Virus record (IMG/VR): IMGVR_UViG_3300010158_000036
Span: 1-64,000 of that record
DNA: 64,000 nucleotides
Reading direction: 5' to 3' (one strand)
DNA from: a virus
Both the position numbers and the translations under genes were made by a program. This document shows positions 53,350-60,357 of this stretch, in pieces. The notes beneath the pieces are model-generated. The model made no database searches. It saw only the letters and a program-made list of their open reading frames with translations, and was not told the DNA's origin. Every line of letters starts with the position of its first letter. Positions within the stretch are counted from its first letter, which is position 1.

Positions 53350-53378
53350 ATTCTACACTATTTTCGGTCTCTTGTAAA
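53350..53378 (-). promoter_or_regulatory. Early promoter P4
   Basis: TTTACA (53378-53373), 17 bp, TAGAAT (53355-53350) on the minus strand, then CCCGTAAGGAAACC as at P3 and P6. Confidence 0.75.
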
Positions 53379-53407
53379 CAAAAAACCACATAAAATCCCA
53401 TTTATTT

Positions 53408-53884
53408 TTACCGATCTTTTAACCATTCGGGTTTATTCCGCTTTGACCATGAAAACAGATGTGATTTCTCGTGTTCATAGTAAGACCTATAAGATTTCAC
53501 ACAATCATTTGACCGATATTTCTCTGGCATCGCAAGGGCAAATGAAGTTCGATCTTTCTTTGGAAACTCCAATTTATTCATATTTTCCAAAATCCATGGA
53601 AGAACATCTCGTCCGGATTTATGAGTCTTTCCATATCTAAACTGAAATTCATCATGGAGAACAGATGCATATTCATGAACAAACAAAAAATTACTCAAAG
53701 ATAATCTGCAAAATACAGAACAGGGATGATTTTTATGAGTTGCTTTATATGGAGCATTAATCCCTTGCAAATGAAATTGGGTACACATGAGTTGTGTAGC
53801 TTCAAGAATCATTTTTACAACATGTTTATCAACATGATATTGCGCATTCCTAATAGGATCGGAATCGAGAATAAACAAGTTCAT
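53408..53884 (-). CDS. Conserved phage protein (HxDKHVVKM family)
   Basis: The 158-residue protein shows the well-conserved pattern FILDSDPIRNAQYHVDKHVV, KMILEATQLM, YKATHKNHPCSVFCRLS and YRSYYEHEKSHLFSW, known from many T4-like phages and giant viruses. Conserved His, Asp and Lys residues suggest an enzyme, but the function is not established to my knowledge. Confidence 0.75.
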   Translation of the reverse strand: MNLFILDSDPIRNAQYHVDKHVVKMILEATQLMCTQFHLQGINAPYKATHKNHPCSVFCRLSLSNFLFVHEYASVLHDEFQFRYGKTHKSGRDVLPWILENMNKLEFPKKDRTSFALAMPEKYRSNDCVKSYRSYYEHEKSHLFSWSKRNKPEWLKDR

Positions 53885-54045
53885 AGTACAACACCAACTT
53901 CACGCAATGCATAATTAAGTTCACGATCATGAATGACCAATTTTTTAGCTTCTTCAAGATCACGACAATCCCATTCAAGAAGAATCCATGCTAGTTTATC
54001 AGCACGGTCTTTCTTTCTTTTTGCAATCTTATCTATTTTATCCAT
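53881..54045 (-). CDS. Small helical protein (54 aa)
   Basis: ATG at 54043-54045 and TGA at 53881-53883 overlapping the next ATG. The protein begins MDKIDKIAKRKKDRADKLAW and continues ILLEWDCRDLEEAKKLVIHD. It is charged and helical and is coupled at both ends. Not recognised. Confidence 0.65.
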   Translation of the reverse strand: MDKIDKIAKRKKDRADKLAWILLEWDCRDLEEAKKLVIHDRELNYALREVGVVL

Positions 54046-54290
54046 GATTTATTTGTTATGATATGCTGCATTACTCGTTCAATCTCCTCTGCATATGCTC
54101 GGAAAAAATCAGCATCGGAATGACGACCCATGGTATCTTCTTTATCCGCTTCAGATCGCATAGCTTTAGCCCATCTTATCGCGAATGTCGGATTATTAAT
54201 ACACTCACACATCAATCTCCAATGACGAAATCCCAAATATATACCAAGAATTCGAACTGAGAAATAGAGGTTGATTAGTTTAAAAATCAT
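54033..54290 (-). CDS. Hypothetical protein with N-terminal hydrophobic segment
   Basis: The 85-residue protein begins MIFKLINLYFSVRILGIYLG, an amphipathic or membrane-proximal helix. NPTFAIRWAKAMRSEADKED and an acidic/helical end follow. It overlaps the 54-residue gene by 13 bp. Not recognised. Confidence 0.55.
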   Translation of the reverse strand: MIFKLINLYFSVRILGIYLGFRHWRLMCECINNPTFAIRWAKAMRSEADKEDTMGRHSDADFFRAYAEEIERVMQHIITNKSWIK

Positions 54291-54292
54291 AA

Positions 54293-54472
54293 TTATACTT
54301 CTTTCACAAATTTTGCTTTGGCATAACTCCCAAATAAGGATGCTTTTTTTGTTGCTTTAACATCAGCTTCTTCTTTACTGTTCGCTCGAAAATCTAGGAT
54401 AAGACCATCGAGAATTGAATTATCACAATTAACAATTTTGTAAATAAACCGAAATTCTGGTACGTTTTCCAT
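54293..54472 (-). CDS. Small protein (59 aa)
   Basis: ATG at 54470-54472, TAA at 54293-54295. It begins MENVPEFRFIYKIVNCDNSI, LDGLILDFRANSKEEADVKA, then KKASLFGSYAKAKFVKEV. A beta-hairpin/helix layout is likely. It is packed 2 bp from both neighbours, which supports it as a real gene. Confidence 0.65.
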   Translation of the reverse strand: MENVPEFRFIYKIVNCDNSILDGLILDFRANSKEEADVKATKKASLFGSYAKAKFVKEV

Positions 54473-54474
54473 GA

Positions 54475-54786
54475 TTAATTCCAGTTCACAAATTTCTTTA
54501 CTTTCACTTGAAGTGCTGGTTCTTCATCATCTGCGTAGATAATCATTTGATGTTTTGTTCCAGCCTTAAGATGACAGGGCACTGCAACAAATAACGGATC
54601 TTCTTGATGATAGTTTGGAGTCATCTCAATAAGATGTGTTGCATTTGGAAATAAAGATTTCATATTAGCATCAATCTCATAAAGAGTTCTCCATGATTTC
54701 CATCCATCAATTACTACAGAATTACCTGTGGATTTCAAGCAGGGGCGAGTCCAAGAACAACCCGTGGATGTTACGAATGTGAGCAT
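54475..54786 (-). CDS. Hypothetical protein
   Basis: The 103-residue protein begins MLTFVTSTGCSWTRPCLKST, then GWKSWRTLYEIDANMKSLFP, and has LFVAVPCHLKAGTKHQMIIY. Beta-rich. Not recognised. Confidence 0.55.
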   Translation of the reverse strand: MLTFVTSTGCSWTRPCLKSTGNSVVIDGWKSWRTLYEIDANMKSLFPNATHLIEMTPNYHQEDPLFVAVPCHLKAGTKHQMIIYADDEEPALQVKVKKFVNWN

Positions 54787-54792
54787 ATATTT

Positions 54793-54975
54793 TTAGGAAA
54801 GTTTATACTTAATAGACAACCGATCAATCATGTCTTCAAGCGTTTGTGCTTTAGCTAACCAGAAGAATGTTTCTTTGGATTCATGACAATTATGAACATA
54901 AAATTTCCATGTTTTAAGAGCAGTTTCCTTTTCATATTCAAGGAATTCAAGTACTTCCGATAATTCGATTTTCAT
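54793..54975 (-). CDS. Small helical protein (60 aa)
   Basis: The protein begins MKIELSEVLEFLEYEKETAL, with TWKFYVHNCHESKETFFWLA in the middle. It is charged and helical. The ATG overlaps the stop of the upstream gene (54972-54975). Confidence 0.55.
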   Translation of the reverse strand: MKIELSEVLEFLEYEKETALKTWKFYVHNCHESKETFFWLAKAQTLEDMIDRLSIKYKLS

Positions 54976-55247
54976 AATGGTAGATATACAATAACAAGAT
55001 TTCTGACTCCTAGAATATTCACGGGAAAAATAAATTCATTTTCAAATTTTCCAAATTCCCACGATATAACCTCTTCATCGCAGAGCAGATATAGACGAGC
55101 AATATTTCCGACAAGTAAGCACTGTATATTATTATCATCAAGAATCGTTTTACCAGAATCAAGTACATCTAGCAATGTATCATCATCGATTGCAGGTGCA
55201 AGATAATTAGCACTTGCTTTGATTTGGTTAATTAATAATGGTTTCAC
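54972..55247 (-). CDS. Hypothetical protein (GTG start)
   Basis: The 91-residue frame begins with GTG (55245-55247), 2 bp behind the stop of the small membrane peptide gene, whose end supplies AAGTAAGAG as a ribosome site. It contains DDDTLLDVLDSGKTILDDNN and ends VNILGVRNLVIVYLPL. Acidic. Not recognised. Confidence 0.5.
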   Translation of the reverse strand: MKPLLINQIKASANYLAPAIDDDTLLDVLDSGKTILDDNNIQCLLVGNIARLYLLCDEEVISWEFGKFENEFIFPVNILGVRNLVIVYLPL

Positions 55248-55249
55248 TC

Positions 55250-55336
55250 TTACTTAAAATTGAGTAGGATTCCTGTAATCAGTGGTGGTAAAATTATAAC
55301 AATCGCAAGTGCAATGCTTAATTGATCTGTAGTCAT
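55250..55336 (-). CDS. Small membrane peptide (28 aa)
   Basis: The peptide MTTDQLSIALAIVIILPPLI plus TGILLNFK has one membrane span. It resembles in size and layout the 36-residue peptide at 48.1 kb. It is immediately followed by the GTG-start gene. The 126 bp between it and the dCMP deaminase stop hold no gene. Confidence 0.5.
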   Translation of the reverse strand: MTTDQLSIALAIVIILPPLITGILLNFK

Positions 55337-55462
55337 AAATTGAATTATTTGTTTTTGCTGGTGATTAAATCATTCTCTAAAAGAGTTGATGGGTTATTAG
55401 TCAGGCGACCATTTCAAATCAATTGTCGTGGATGTTAAAATTTCCTCAAAATCACAGAATTT

Positions 55463-55870
55463 TCACACCTGAATCAGAGAAATTCCAAAGGTTTTCGCCA
55501 ATTCTGGAGAATTTGAGCCTGGATAATCCTCATGGAAATAGATTTTTTGTACACTGTGAGCGATCAATAATTTCATACAAGCATCACACGGCATCGTCGT
55601 ACAAAAAACTGTCTCTACTTCACCACGCTTAAAAAGACTGCACAGATTTTGTTCAGCATGAATTAAGAACTTTTGGCGTGCATCTCGATCCTCCCAGAAA
55701 TGTTCATCAGGATTGAAACCGGATGGTAATCCATTATAAGATAAACCAATCACTCGATTTTCTTTATTGAAAGCCGCGGCACCAACTTGCCGAAAAGGAT
55801 CTTCACTTCTCAATGCGGCTGTTTTTGCAAGTGCCATACCATAATCAATAATGTTAATTCTATTACTCAT
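55463..55870 (-). CDS. Deoxycytidylate (dCMP) deaminase
   Basis: The 135-residue protein has all hallmarks of the dCMP deaminase/ComEB group: DPFRQVGAAAF, GLSYNGLPSGF, the zinc motif His71-Ala-Glu73 (LIHAEQN) and Pro94-Cys95-x2-Cys98 (MPCDACMKLL). It converts dCMP to dUMP for dTTP synthesis. No thymidylate synthase is in the window. The start overlaps the upstream stop by 8 bp. Confidence 0.9.
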   Translation of the reverse strand: MSNRINIIDYGMALAKTAALRSEDPFRQVGAAAFNKENRVIGLSYNGLPSGFNPDEHFWEDRDARQKFLIHAEQNLCSLFKRGEVETVFCTTMPCDACMKLLIAHSVQKIYFHEDYPGSNSPELAKTFGISLIQV

Positions 55871-56123
55871 GTGATTTCATTACTCCATCTTCAATGAGCA
55901 TATTAAATGCAGAATTATACATTCCTTCAGTTATGATATTGGGATCTTTATTGATGCAGGAGCTTAGTCGCAAATCTTCCAATGCTGCATGAATACCGAT
56001 GTGTTTAAAATCAACGAATCCATCATCAGCCAGTTCAAACTTTATATCAAAAAGAAAAAGTTTATCATCACATCTTTTAAAGTGCCGATGTACAAATAGC
56101 ATGTCACTTACTGTATCTTTCAT
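55863..56123 (-). CDS. Hypothetical protein
   Basis: The 86-residue protein begins MKDTVSDMLFVHRHFKRCDD, KLFLFDIKFELADDGFVDFK. It is beta then helical. It precedes the dCMP deaminase with an 8-bp overlap. Not recognised. Confidence 0.55.
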   Translation of the reverse strand: MKDTVSDMLFVHRHFKRCDDKLFLFDIKFELADDGFVDFKHIGIHAALEDLRLSSCINKDPNIITEGMYNSAFNMLIEDGVMKSHE

Positions 56124-56179
56124 ATGCAGATTCCCCTCCAGATTTACGCAAAGCTGAAATCATTTTATCTTGCGACCGT

Positions 56180-56236
56180 CTAAGCAAATATCCAAGAGTT
56201 TGGGTTATAACAGATTTCGCAATATTTAGATTTCAT
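56180..56236 (-). pseudogene. Truncated duplicate of the start of the gene at 56622-56855
   Basis: The frame MKSKYCEICYNP plus NSWIFA ends at TAG. Its first 12 codons copy the gene at 56855 with one amino acid change. The match extends upstream through the intergenic DNA (56199-56261 against 56818-56880, two mismatches). It is a partial duplication without function as far as can be seen. Confidence 0.65.
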
Positions 56237-56261
56237 ATTCTTATTACTTAATAATTTTTGT
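56199..56261. repeat. 63-bp duplication, partner at 56818-56880
   Basis: The two copies are direct and differ at two positions. They cover the start of one gene, the junction and the last codons of the gene upstream. Confidence 0.8.
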
Positions 56262-56278
56262 AGAAGTAGTCATATGTA

Positions 56279-56286
56279 TATTTATA
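56279..56286 (-). promoter_or_regulatory. Orphan late promoter TATAAATA
   Basis: Perfect TATAAATA; predicted +1 at 56273 falls exactly on an ATG that opens only nine codons (MTTSTKIIK) before meeting the duplicated segment. It seems to be the front of a lost late gene, or now drives the gene at 55863-56123. Confidence 0.45.
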
Positions 56287-56647
56287 CAGTTTCCCATTTA
56301 TTCATGATTTTTAGAAAAGCTTCGCAACGTTCTGGTGCAGAAGCTCCGATGGCATGTTCAGCATATTCAATTGCAACCCAATAATCCCAATTTTCTGTTC
56401 TTGAACAAACAGTTTCTAATTCCAAGCAATATGTACTCCATAAAGAATTTTCACGGATGTACTTTTCAAATTCATGACAACTATTCAAGTCATGGAGATA
56501 ATCAGGAATTGTTGAGAAATATGGACCGTCGGTTCCTGGGGCATATCCTGCAGGAGTTCTCATTACGGCCGAGAATATAATAGGATCTTGGATGTTACTC
56601 CAGCCCATGATTTGTGCAATCTTAATTCTTTGGTTTATTTCCTTCAT
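56282..56647 (-). CDS. Phage ABA sandwich domain protein
   Basis: I start at MKEINQRIKIAQIMG (56647; 121 residues) because the longer frame overlaps the upstream gene more. The sequence IPDYLHDLNSCHEFEKYIRE and EHAIGASAPERCEAFLKIMN matches the PF18066 phage ABA sandwich family (DYxxDLN, ATAxxRCEAFL). Members occur in many phages with unknown function. Confidence 0.7.
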   Translation of the reverse strand: MKEINQRIKIAQIMGWSNIQDPIIFSAVMRTPAGYAPGTDGPYFSTIPDYLHDLNSCHEFEKYIRENSLWSTYCLELETVCSRTENWDYWVAIEYAEHAIGASAPERCEAFLKIMNKWETV

Positions 56648-56855
56648 AATCAGTCCAAGTGTCGGATTTATAATAGCTTTCATCGAAACTTAACCTTTTA
56701 GTACATCTTCGTTTAGCGAGAAATTTCCAACGAGTTTCGAAAATAGTGTGACAATAATCACCAACATCCCAATCCCAACAATCATTTTGATAATCCCAAA
56801 TTCGATAGGTTTTTGTCTTTGGGTTATAACAGATTTCGTAATATTTAGATTTCAT
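56622..56855 (-). CDS. Hypothetical aromatic-rich protein
   Basis: The 77-residue protein begins MKSKYYEICYNPKTKTYRIW, DYQNDCWDWDVGDYCH. It is rich in Trp, Tyr and Cys with a basic ETRWKFLAKRRCTKRL. Its 5' end has a partial copy at 56.2 kb. Not recognised. Confidence 0.55.
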   Translation of the reverse strand: MKSKYYEICYNPKTKTYRIWDYQNDCWDWDVGDYCHTIFETRWKFLAKRRCTKRLSFDESYYKSDTWTDYEGNKPKN

Positions 56856-56866
56856 ATTCTTATTAC

Positions 56867-57112
56867 TTAATAATTTTCGTAAAAGTCTGTGGCGTCATAT
56901 TCCTTATATTCACATATCATGTTTGGAGCAAATATAATCTCTTCAACAATCCAGTCGGAAGGAATATCTCTATTGTTGTTCTGTTTATATTGAGTTAGAT
57001 GACTTTTTATAAATTGCTTGGCAGACCAAGTCTTACCTTTCTTTGTCCAAAATGGAATTATCCCACCCTTTGAGTACAAATATTCAGAGTTTCGGATTTT
57101 ATAACATTTCAT
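56867..57112 (-). CDS. Conserved small phage protein
   Basis: The 81-residue protein MKCYKIRNSEYLYSKGGIIP, FWTKKGKTWSAKQFIKSHLT fits a phage family with KIRN...YSxGG...FxKKGKxW and a helix. Function unknown. Confidence 0.6.
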   Translation of the reverse strand: MKCYKIRNSEYLYSKGGIIPFWTKKGKTWSAKQFIKSHLTQYKQNNNRDIPSDWIVEEIIFAPNMICEYKEYDATDFYENY

Positions 57113-57185
57113 AATTCAATAAATAAATTCAAGTTGATCTTTATTTGCAAACACAAATTCTGAAAATGAATGAATCTTGAAATGT

Positions 57186-57512
57186 TCACATTCTTGACCG
57201 CAGAGCATCCTTGAGAATTGGGACAATCAGGTTAACCTCAGAAGTGGTCAATTCGTATAGGTCCAGCACAGGCCCACGTTTGACGACTAGGACAATCTCT
57301 CTGGTTGGGTACACCTCCACACAGGCCTCACAATCATCAAGGAATTCGAACATTTGGCTGCCTTCAGGCATTTCACTAATTCGGGTCGGTCGCAGACAAT
57401 GAAAGTTCAGAACCGCAGCCACCTGTTCGGCAGGATTTGAAGGCAAGCATCGCGCGGTACTATCAACTTGGCCGTCGCTCTCGCTCAACATATCTGAAGG
57501 GGTGATTTTCAT
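57186..57512 (-). CDS. Hypothetical protein of higher GC
   Basis: The 108-residue protein begins MKITPSDMLSESDGQVDSTA, and contains FEFLDDCEACVEVYPTREIV and LYELTTSEVNLIVPILKDAL. Its DNA is visibly more GC-rich than its neighbours, suggesting recent transfer. It follows the P5-driven gene by 6 bp. Not recognised. Confidence 0.6.
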   Translation of the reverse strand: MKITPSDMLSESDGQVDSTARCLPSNPAEQVAAVLNFHCLRPTRISEMPEGSQMFEFLDDCEACVEVYPTREIVLVVKRGPVLDLYELTTSEVNLIVPILKDALRSRM

Positions 57513-57518
57513 ATTAGA

Positions 57519-57875
57519 TTATCCTTTCTTTTTGAGCTCCTTCAATTCCTTATTCAGAGTAATCAGAAAGCCCGTATAGAGCCTGATAAAGTAGTCATTG
57601 TAAAGACCGCCCTTAGTTGGATCCGCTTTGTATGCAGCCAAACTCTTTTCAGATTCTGCGATGTCCAGTTCCTTTTCAACAATCGGAGTAAATTTCCGAT
57701 AAATGAGAGGATTGACTTTTAGGTCTTCATGTTGAGCAATTGCAGCCGCAACATCTTTGGAATATGTCCGACCTGATTTATCAGGAAGGTCTTGTTCCTT
57801 GCGGGCTTTGCGCTCCGCAGCTCGTTCTTGTTTCTGAGTTGCAACGAGTGCTACGTCTTTAGTCTTAGCAGCCAT
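57519..57875 (-). CDS. Hypothetical charged early protein behind P5
   Basis: The 118-residue protein has a highly charged N-terminus (ATQKQERAAERKARKEQDLP) then DKSGRTYSKDVAAAIAQHED and a C-terminal helical YFIRLYTGFLITLNKELKEL. First gene of the P5 unit, with a TAAGGGA leader. Not recognised. Confidence 0.6.
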   Translation of the reverse strand: MAAKTKDVALVATQKQERAAERKARKEQDLPDKSGRTYSKDVAAAIAQHEDLKVNPLIYRKFTPIVEKELDIAESEKSLAAYKADPTKGGLYNDYFIRLYTGFLITLNKELKELKKKG

Positions 57876-57903
57876 ATTGTAGTGTGATATCCCTTACAAC
57901 AAA

Positions 57904-57932
57904 ATTCTACTCTATTTATGACCTGATGTAAA
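57904..57932 (-). promoter_or_regulatory. Early promoter P5
   Basis: TTTACA (57932-57927), 17 bp, TAGAAT (57909-57904) on the minus strand, then TTGTAAGGGATATC. Confidence 0.7.
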
Positions 57933-57954
57933 CAAAAAAGTAAATAAATTTAAA

Positions 57955-58182
57955 TTATTTTTTGTGATTTTCTTCAGGTTCTAAGGGAGGTTCTTGTTGA
58001 GAAAGAAGTTTTGGATCTATCCATTCATATTGAATTTCCGATCCATTCTTAACTGGAACTACAAATCCATGCTGAAAAGCTGAGCTCATTGTAGCATCTT
58101 CACCGGCTATAAATCCCATAACAAAGATACATAGAACTAAAAATGGAATTAATACGAGCCCCAAAATAATATAATATTTCAT
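57955..58182 (-). CDS. Membrane protein with periplasmic/cytoplasmic tail
   Basis: The 75-residue protein has one N-terminal membrane helix (YYIILGLVLIPFLVLCIFVM) and a polar, acidic C-terminal part (WIDPKLLSQQEPPLEPEENH). Its ATG overlaps the TGA that ends the broken DUF1353 frame, so the two form one unit. Role unknown. Confidence 0.65.
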   Translation of the reverse strand: MKYYIILGLVLIPFLVLCIFVMGFIAGEDATMSSAFQHGFVVPVKNGSEIQYEWIDPKLLSQQEPPLEPEENHKK

Positions 58183-58577
58183 GATTTGTAATGATCTGTG
58201 TTGTAAGCAAAATGGCCAAATAATCGAACCGCGCTATAAATTAAATACCTCCTAATAAAAGACATTCCTTGAGACTTCATAGCCTCAAGAAAAAGAATAT
58301 CAGCTTCTTTTTGTGTATAATTTGCCGGAACCCATTCTCCAACATATTGAATTTCAAGCTGATTCCTATAAGCAGAATCATGAATTACAGAGGCAAACCA
58401 ATCACAACTTGCTGCAGGAAAAATACTCTGAAGACATTAACCATCAGTTGTTCCAGCAATTGGCGCTCGAATTCTTCGATTATTCACCCGAACAAACTCT
58501 AGAGGTTCTAACAGAATATCCTCAAGACCGTTCGAAGTTTTCACATCGAGTGTAATATTTACAAAGCCGGGAGTCAT
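58179..58577 (-). pseudogene. DUF1353-family gene broken by an in-frame TAA
   Basis: The frame opens MTPGFVNITLDVKTSNGLED and runs 46 codons to TAA (58437-58439) in the APIAGTTDG motif. It then continues in the same frame for 85 codons: SIFPAASCDWFASVIHDSAY, YTQKEADILFLEAMKSQGMS and FIRRYLIYSAVRLFGHFAYN. The pattern (TDGxS, HDxxY, KEAD..FLEAM, YxAVRLFG) is that of DUF1353 phage proteins, and the total of 132 codons is the normal length. The end is still coupled by ATGA to the next gene. A decayed gene, an assembly error or stop readthrough could explain it. Confidence 0.75.
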
Positions 58578-58613
58578 TATTTTCTTTCTATAAGTTTAGA
58601 CAATTTATAAGAC

Positions 58614-58654
58614 CTTTATCATTGATTTTCAGCGTGATAAAGTCAATGATAAAG
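58614..58654. other. Perfect 12-bp inverted repeat
   Basis: CTTTATCATTGA and TCAATGATAAAG separated by 17 bp, in the 140-bp gap upstream of the DUF1353 remnant. It could be a terminator without T-run or a protein-binding site. Confidence 0.6.
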
Positions 58655-58717
58655 TTAAGCATATGCTAATGCAACCCAAAATGAGTATTTTTTATTGCTG
58701 GAATTCTATTTTTACCT

Positions 58718-59053
58718 TTACAACAAGATATCAAATGACCAACCAGAGTCGGGTTGCATTCCTTGCTCAGACCATGCAACTCGCTTAATCCTAGGATCAA
58801 CATTTTCTTGTAGAAAAGTCAAGAGCTTATCATTAACTTCCTTTACAATTCCAGAATCTGTGTAGTGTTGCCAAATAGTTTTAGGCCCGAATAATTGAAG
58901 TCCATATGGTTGATTGCCATCACCTTCTTCATAATCAATCCAGGAGATATCATAATGAGTAACAAGGAATTCGCCTGTGCTATTACCCCCGCCCCCCCAA
59001 TAACTATCACCAGCACCGACAATGCTCACTTCATTTTGTAGTTTCTTATTCAT
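58718..59053 (-). CDS. Hypothetical protein
   Basis: The 111-residue protein begins MNKKLQNEVSIVGAGDSYWG, GGGNSTGEFLVTHYDISWID and ends WSEQGMQPDSGWSFDILL. Glycine-rich start and acidic core. Not recognised. Confidence 0.55.
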   Translation of the reverse strand: MNKKLQNEVSIVGAGDSYWGGGGNSTGEFLVTHYDISWIDYEEGDGNQPYGLQLFGPKTIWQHYTDSGIVKEVNDKLLTFLQENVDPRIKRVAWSEQGMQPDSGWSFDILL

Positions 59054-59056
59054 GAT

Positions 59057-59302
59057 TTAATCTAAAAATTTATCTTGACACAATTCTTTTACCATTACAG
59101 TATTCACAAATCTTTTGGGAAGAAGTTGAACTGCACAGACACCAAGACCCAAATCTTTTATTTGAAAATGGTGAATATTTCCCCGAAATTCTACAAATTC
59201 ATTCATCAGTAACCACTCCTTAGCAAGAGCTTTTGCTACTCGCAAGTTTCGACAATTATGTTTAAGAGCTTGCAACGGAATATCGTAATTACTAGTTTCC
59301 AT
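59057..59302 (-). CDS. Hypothetical protein
   Basis: The ATG at 59302 (METSNYDIPLQ, 81 residues) is preferred over a TTG six bases upstream. It contains NLRVAKALAKEWLLMNEFVE and VCAVQLLPKRFVNTVMVKEL. Not recognised. Confidence 0.55.
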   Translation of the reverse strand: METSNYDIPLQALKHNCRNLRVAKALAKEWLLMNEFVEFRGNIHHFQIKDLGLGVCAVQLLPKRFVNTVMVKELCQDKFLD

Positions 59303-59304
59303 AA

Positions 59305-59538
59305 TCAAAGTTTCGTAAACATTTCAAAACAACCACCAAATGCGCCAAAAGGAGTTTGATTAAAACTACTATTAATAGCACACCATTGCGTTGCGTAAAA
59401 CGGATTTTCTGCATTTGTATTTGATCCCACTAGAATCCATAAATCAGCATGGGATAGTTTGTGAAGTGTCCAGACTAGTGAACTTCCTGGATATTGAAAC
59501 TGATCCCCTTCTTTTAAGTCTTTTTGTAGTGTTTTCAT
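59305..59538 (-). CDS. Hypothetical protein
   Basis: The start MKTLQKDLKEG (59538; 77 residues) is coupled to the 23-residue gene upstream by ATGA. It contains DQFQYPGSSLVWTLHKLSHA and SFNQTPFGAFGGCFEMF, a beta-rich SH3-like look. Not recognised. Confidence 0.55.
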   Translation of the reverse strand: MKTLQKDLKEGDQFQYPGSSLVWTLHKLSHADLWILVGSNTNAENPFYATQWCAINSSFNQTPFGAFGGCFEMFTKL

Positions 59539-59606
59539 GATTGTGAGTAATAAGCATCCAACAGATCCCAAATTTCTTCCTCTGTAAGATCATCGTAATC
59601 GAACAT
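59535..59606 (-). CDS. Tiny acidic peptide (23 aa)
   Basis: The peptide begins MFDYDDLTEEEIWDLLDAYY and ends in SQS. ATG at 59604-59606; TGA overlaps the next ATG. Strongly acidic and helical. The coupling supports translation. Confidence 0.5.
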   Translation of the reverse strand: MFDYDDLTEEEIWDLLDAYYSQS

Positions 59607-59635
59607 TGTATATCCTGTAGAGTTTGTTATATAGT

Positions 59636-59944
59636 TTAGGAGTTTGCGATTTCTTCCGGAGTAGCAATGTAAGTAAAAATTGAAGTGTCTGGCGCAGGCT
59701 CACCAGAATATTTGGCGGCTTTCTTGACGGATTTCAATTCGGCTTTAGAAACCAAGTTGGAATCGGTTACAGCATACTTACCGGGGCTCAACTTCTTGGA
59801 ATTACCCAAGAATAATTCCTTAACAATGCGACCGGGTACCTTAAATTCCTTAGCAGTCTTACAAATAAAGACTGGAGAAAATCCTAGTTCTGAATCCGGA
59901 AGGGATTTCATGTGGGTGATAAAGGTATTCAATTTCTTTTGCAT
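59636..59944 (-). CDS. Hypothetical early protein behind P6
   Basis: The 102-residue protein begins MQKKLNTFITHMKSLPDSEL, with FKVPGRIVKELFLGNSKKLS and a Lys-rich middle. It is the first gene behind P6 and uses the TAAGGAAA leader. Not recognised. Confidence 0.6.
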   Translation of the reverse strand: MQKKLNTFITHMKSLPDSELGFSPVFICKTAKEFKVPGRIVKELFLGNSKKLSPGKYAVTDSNLVSKAELKSVKKAAKYSGEPAPDTSIFTYIATPEEIANS

Positions 59945-59978
59945 TGTTGGAGCGGCTTGGGGGTTTCCTTACGGGCTC

Positions 59979-60007
59979 AATATACACCAATTCGACCTTC
60001 CTGTACA
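59979..60007 (-). promoter_or_regulatory. Early promoter P6
   Basis: TGTACA (60007-60002), 17 bp, TATATT (59984-59979) on the minus strand, then GAGCCCGTAAGGAAACC, identical to the P3 leader. The upstream box is at 60054-60073. Confidence 0.75.
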
Positions 60008-60073
60008 CAAAAAAGTACTAAAAAATGAAAATAATTTGGATTTCGAAGAATCCTATTGAAAATCAAGAGGTTA

Positions 60074-60351
60074 TGGATAAAAAAGTCCATAATTATTCTT
60101 TGAGTTTGGAAGGAAACCAAGAGGAATTTAAGAGATTCTAAATGATTTTCAAGATTTTTTAAGTCTTAATAATTTCCTATGAAACTCAATTTACATCCTG
60201 CAAGGATGTCCTTCGGAAATTCTTTTGTTTGAATTAAGTATTTTTAAATTCAATTTCTAAGAAGTTGGATTAATTCCTGAAAGGAATTCCCGAAGGGTAA
60301 TCTTAGTTTTTAGTATTGATATTATTTAAAATATTTTTTAATTTATTTTCT
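60074..60351 (-). ncRNA. Candidate structured non-coding RNA from P7
   Basis: No coding frame fills this stretch. Read leftwards from P7 it holds CCC-UUC-GGG (60297-60289) followed by AAUUCC/GGAAUU (60288-60272), and later UCC-GAA-GGA (60217-60209) followed by ACAUCC/GGAUGU (60209-60193). Each pair is a 3-bp mini-hairpin next to a 6-bp hairpin with a 5-nt loop. The inverted repeat TTATGGA/TCCATAA (60071-60092) may end it. The RNA is inferred. Confidence 0.45.
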
Positions 60352-60357
60352 ATAGTA

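Noticed and set aside
59685-60059. A 124-codon plus-strand frame opposite the P6-driven gene
   Set aside because: It runs through promoter P6 and is antisense to a gene with a good leader and start.
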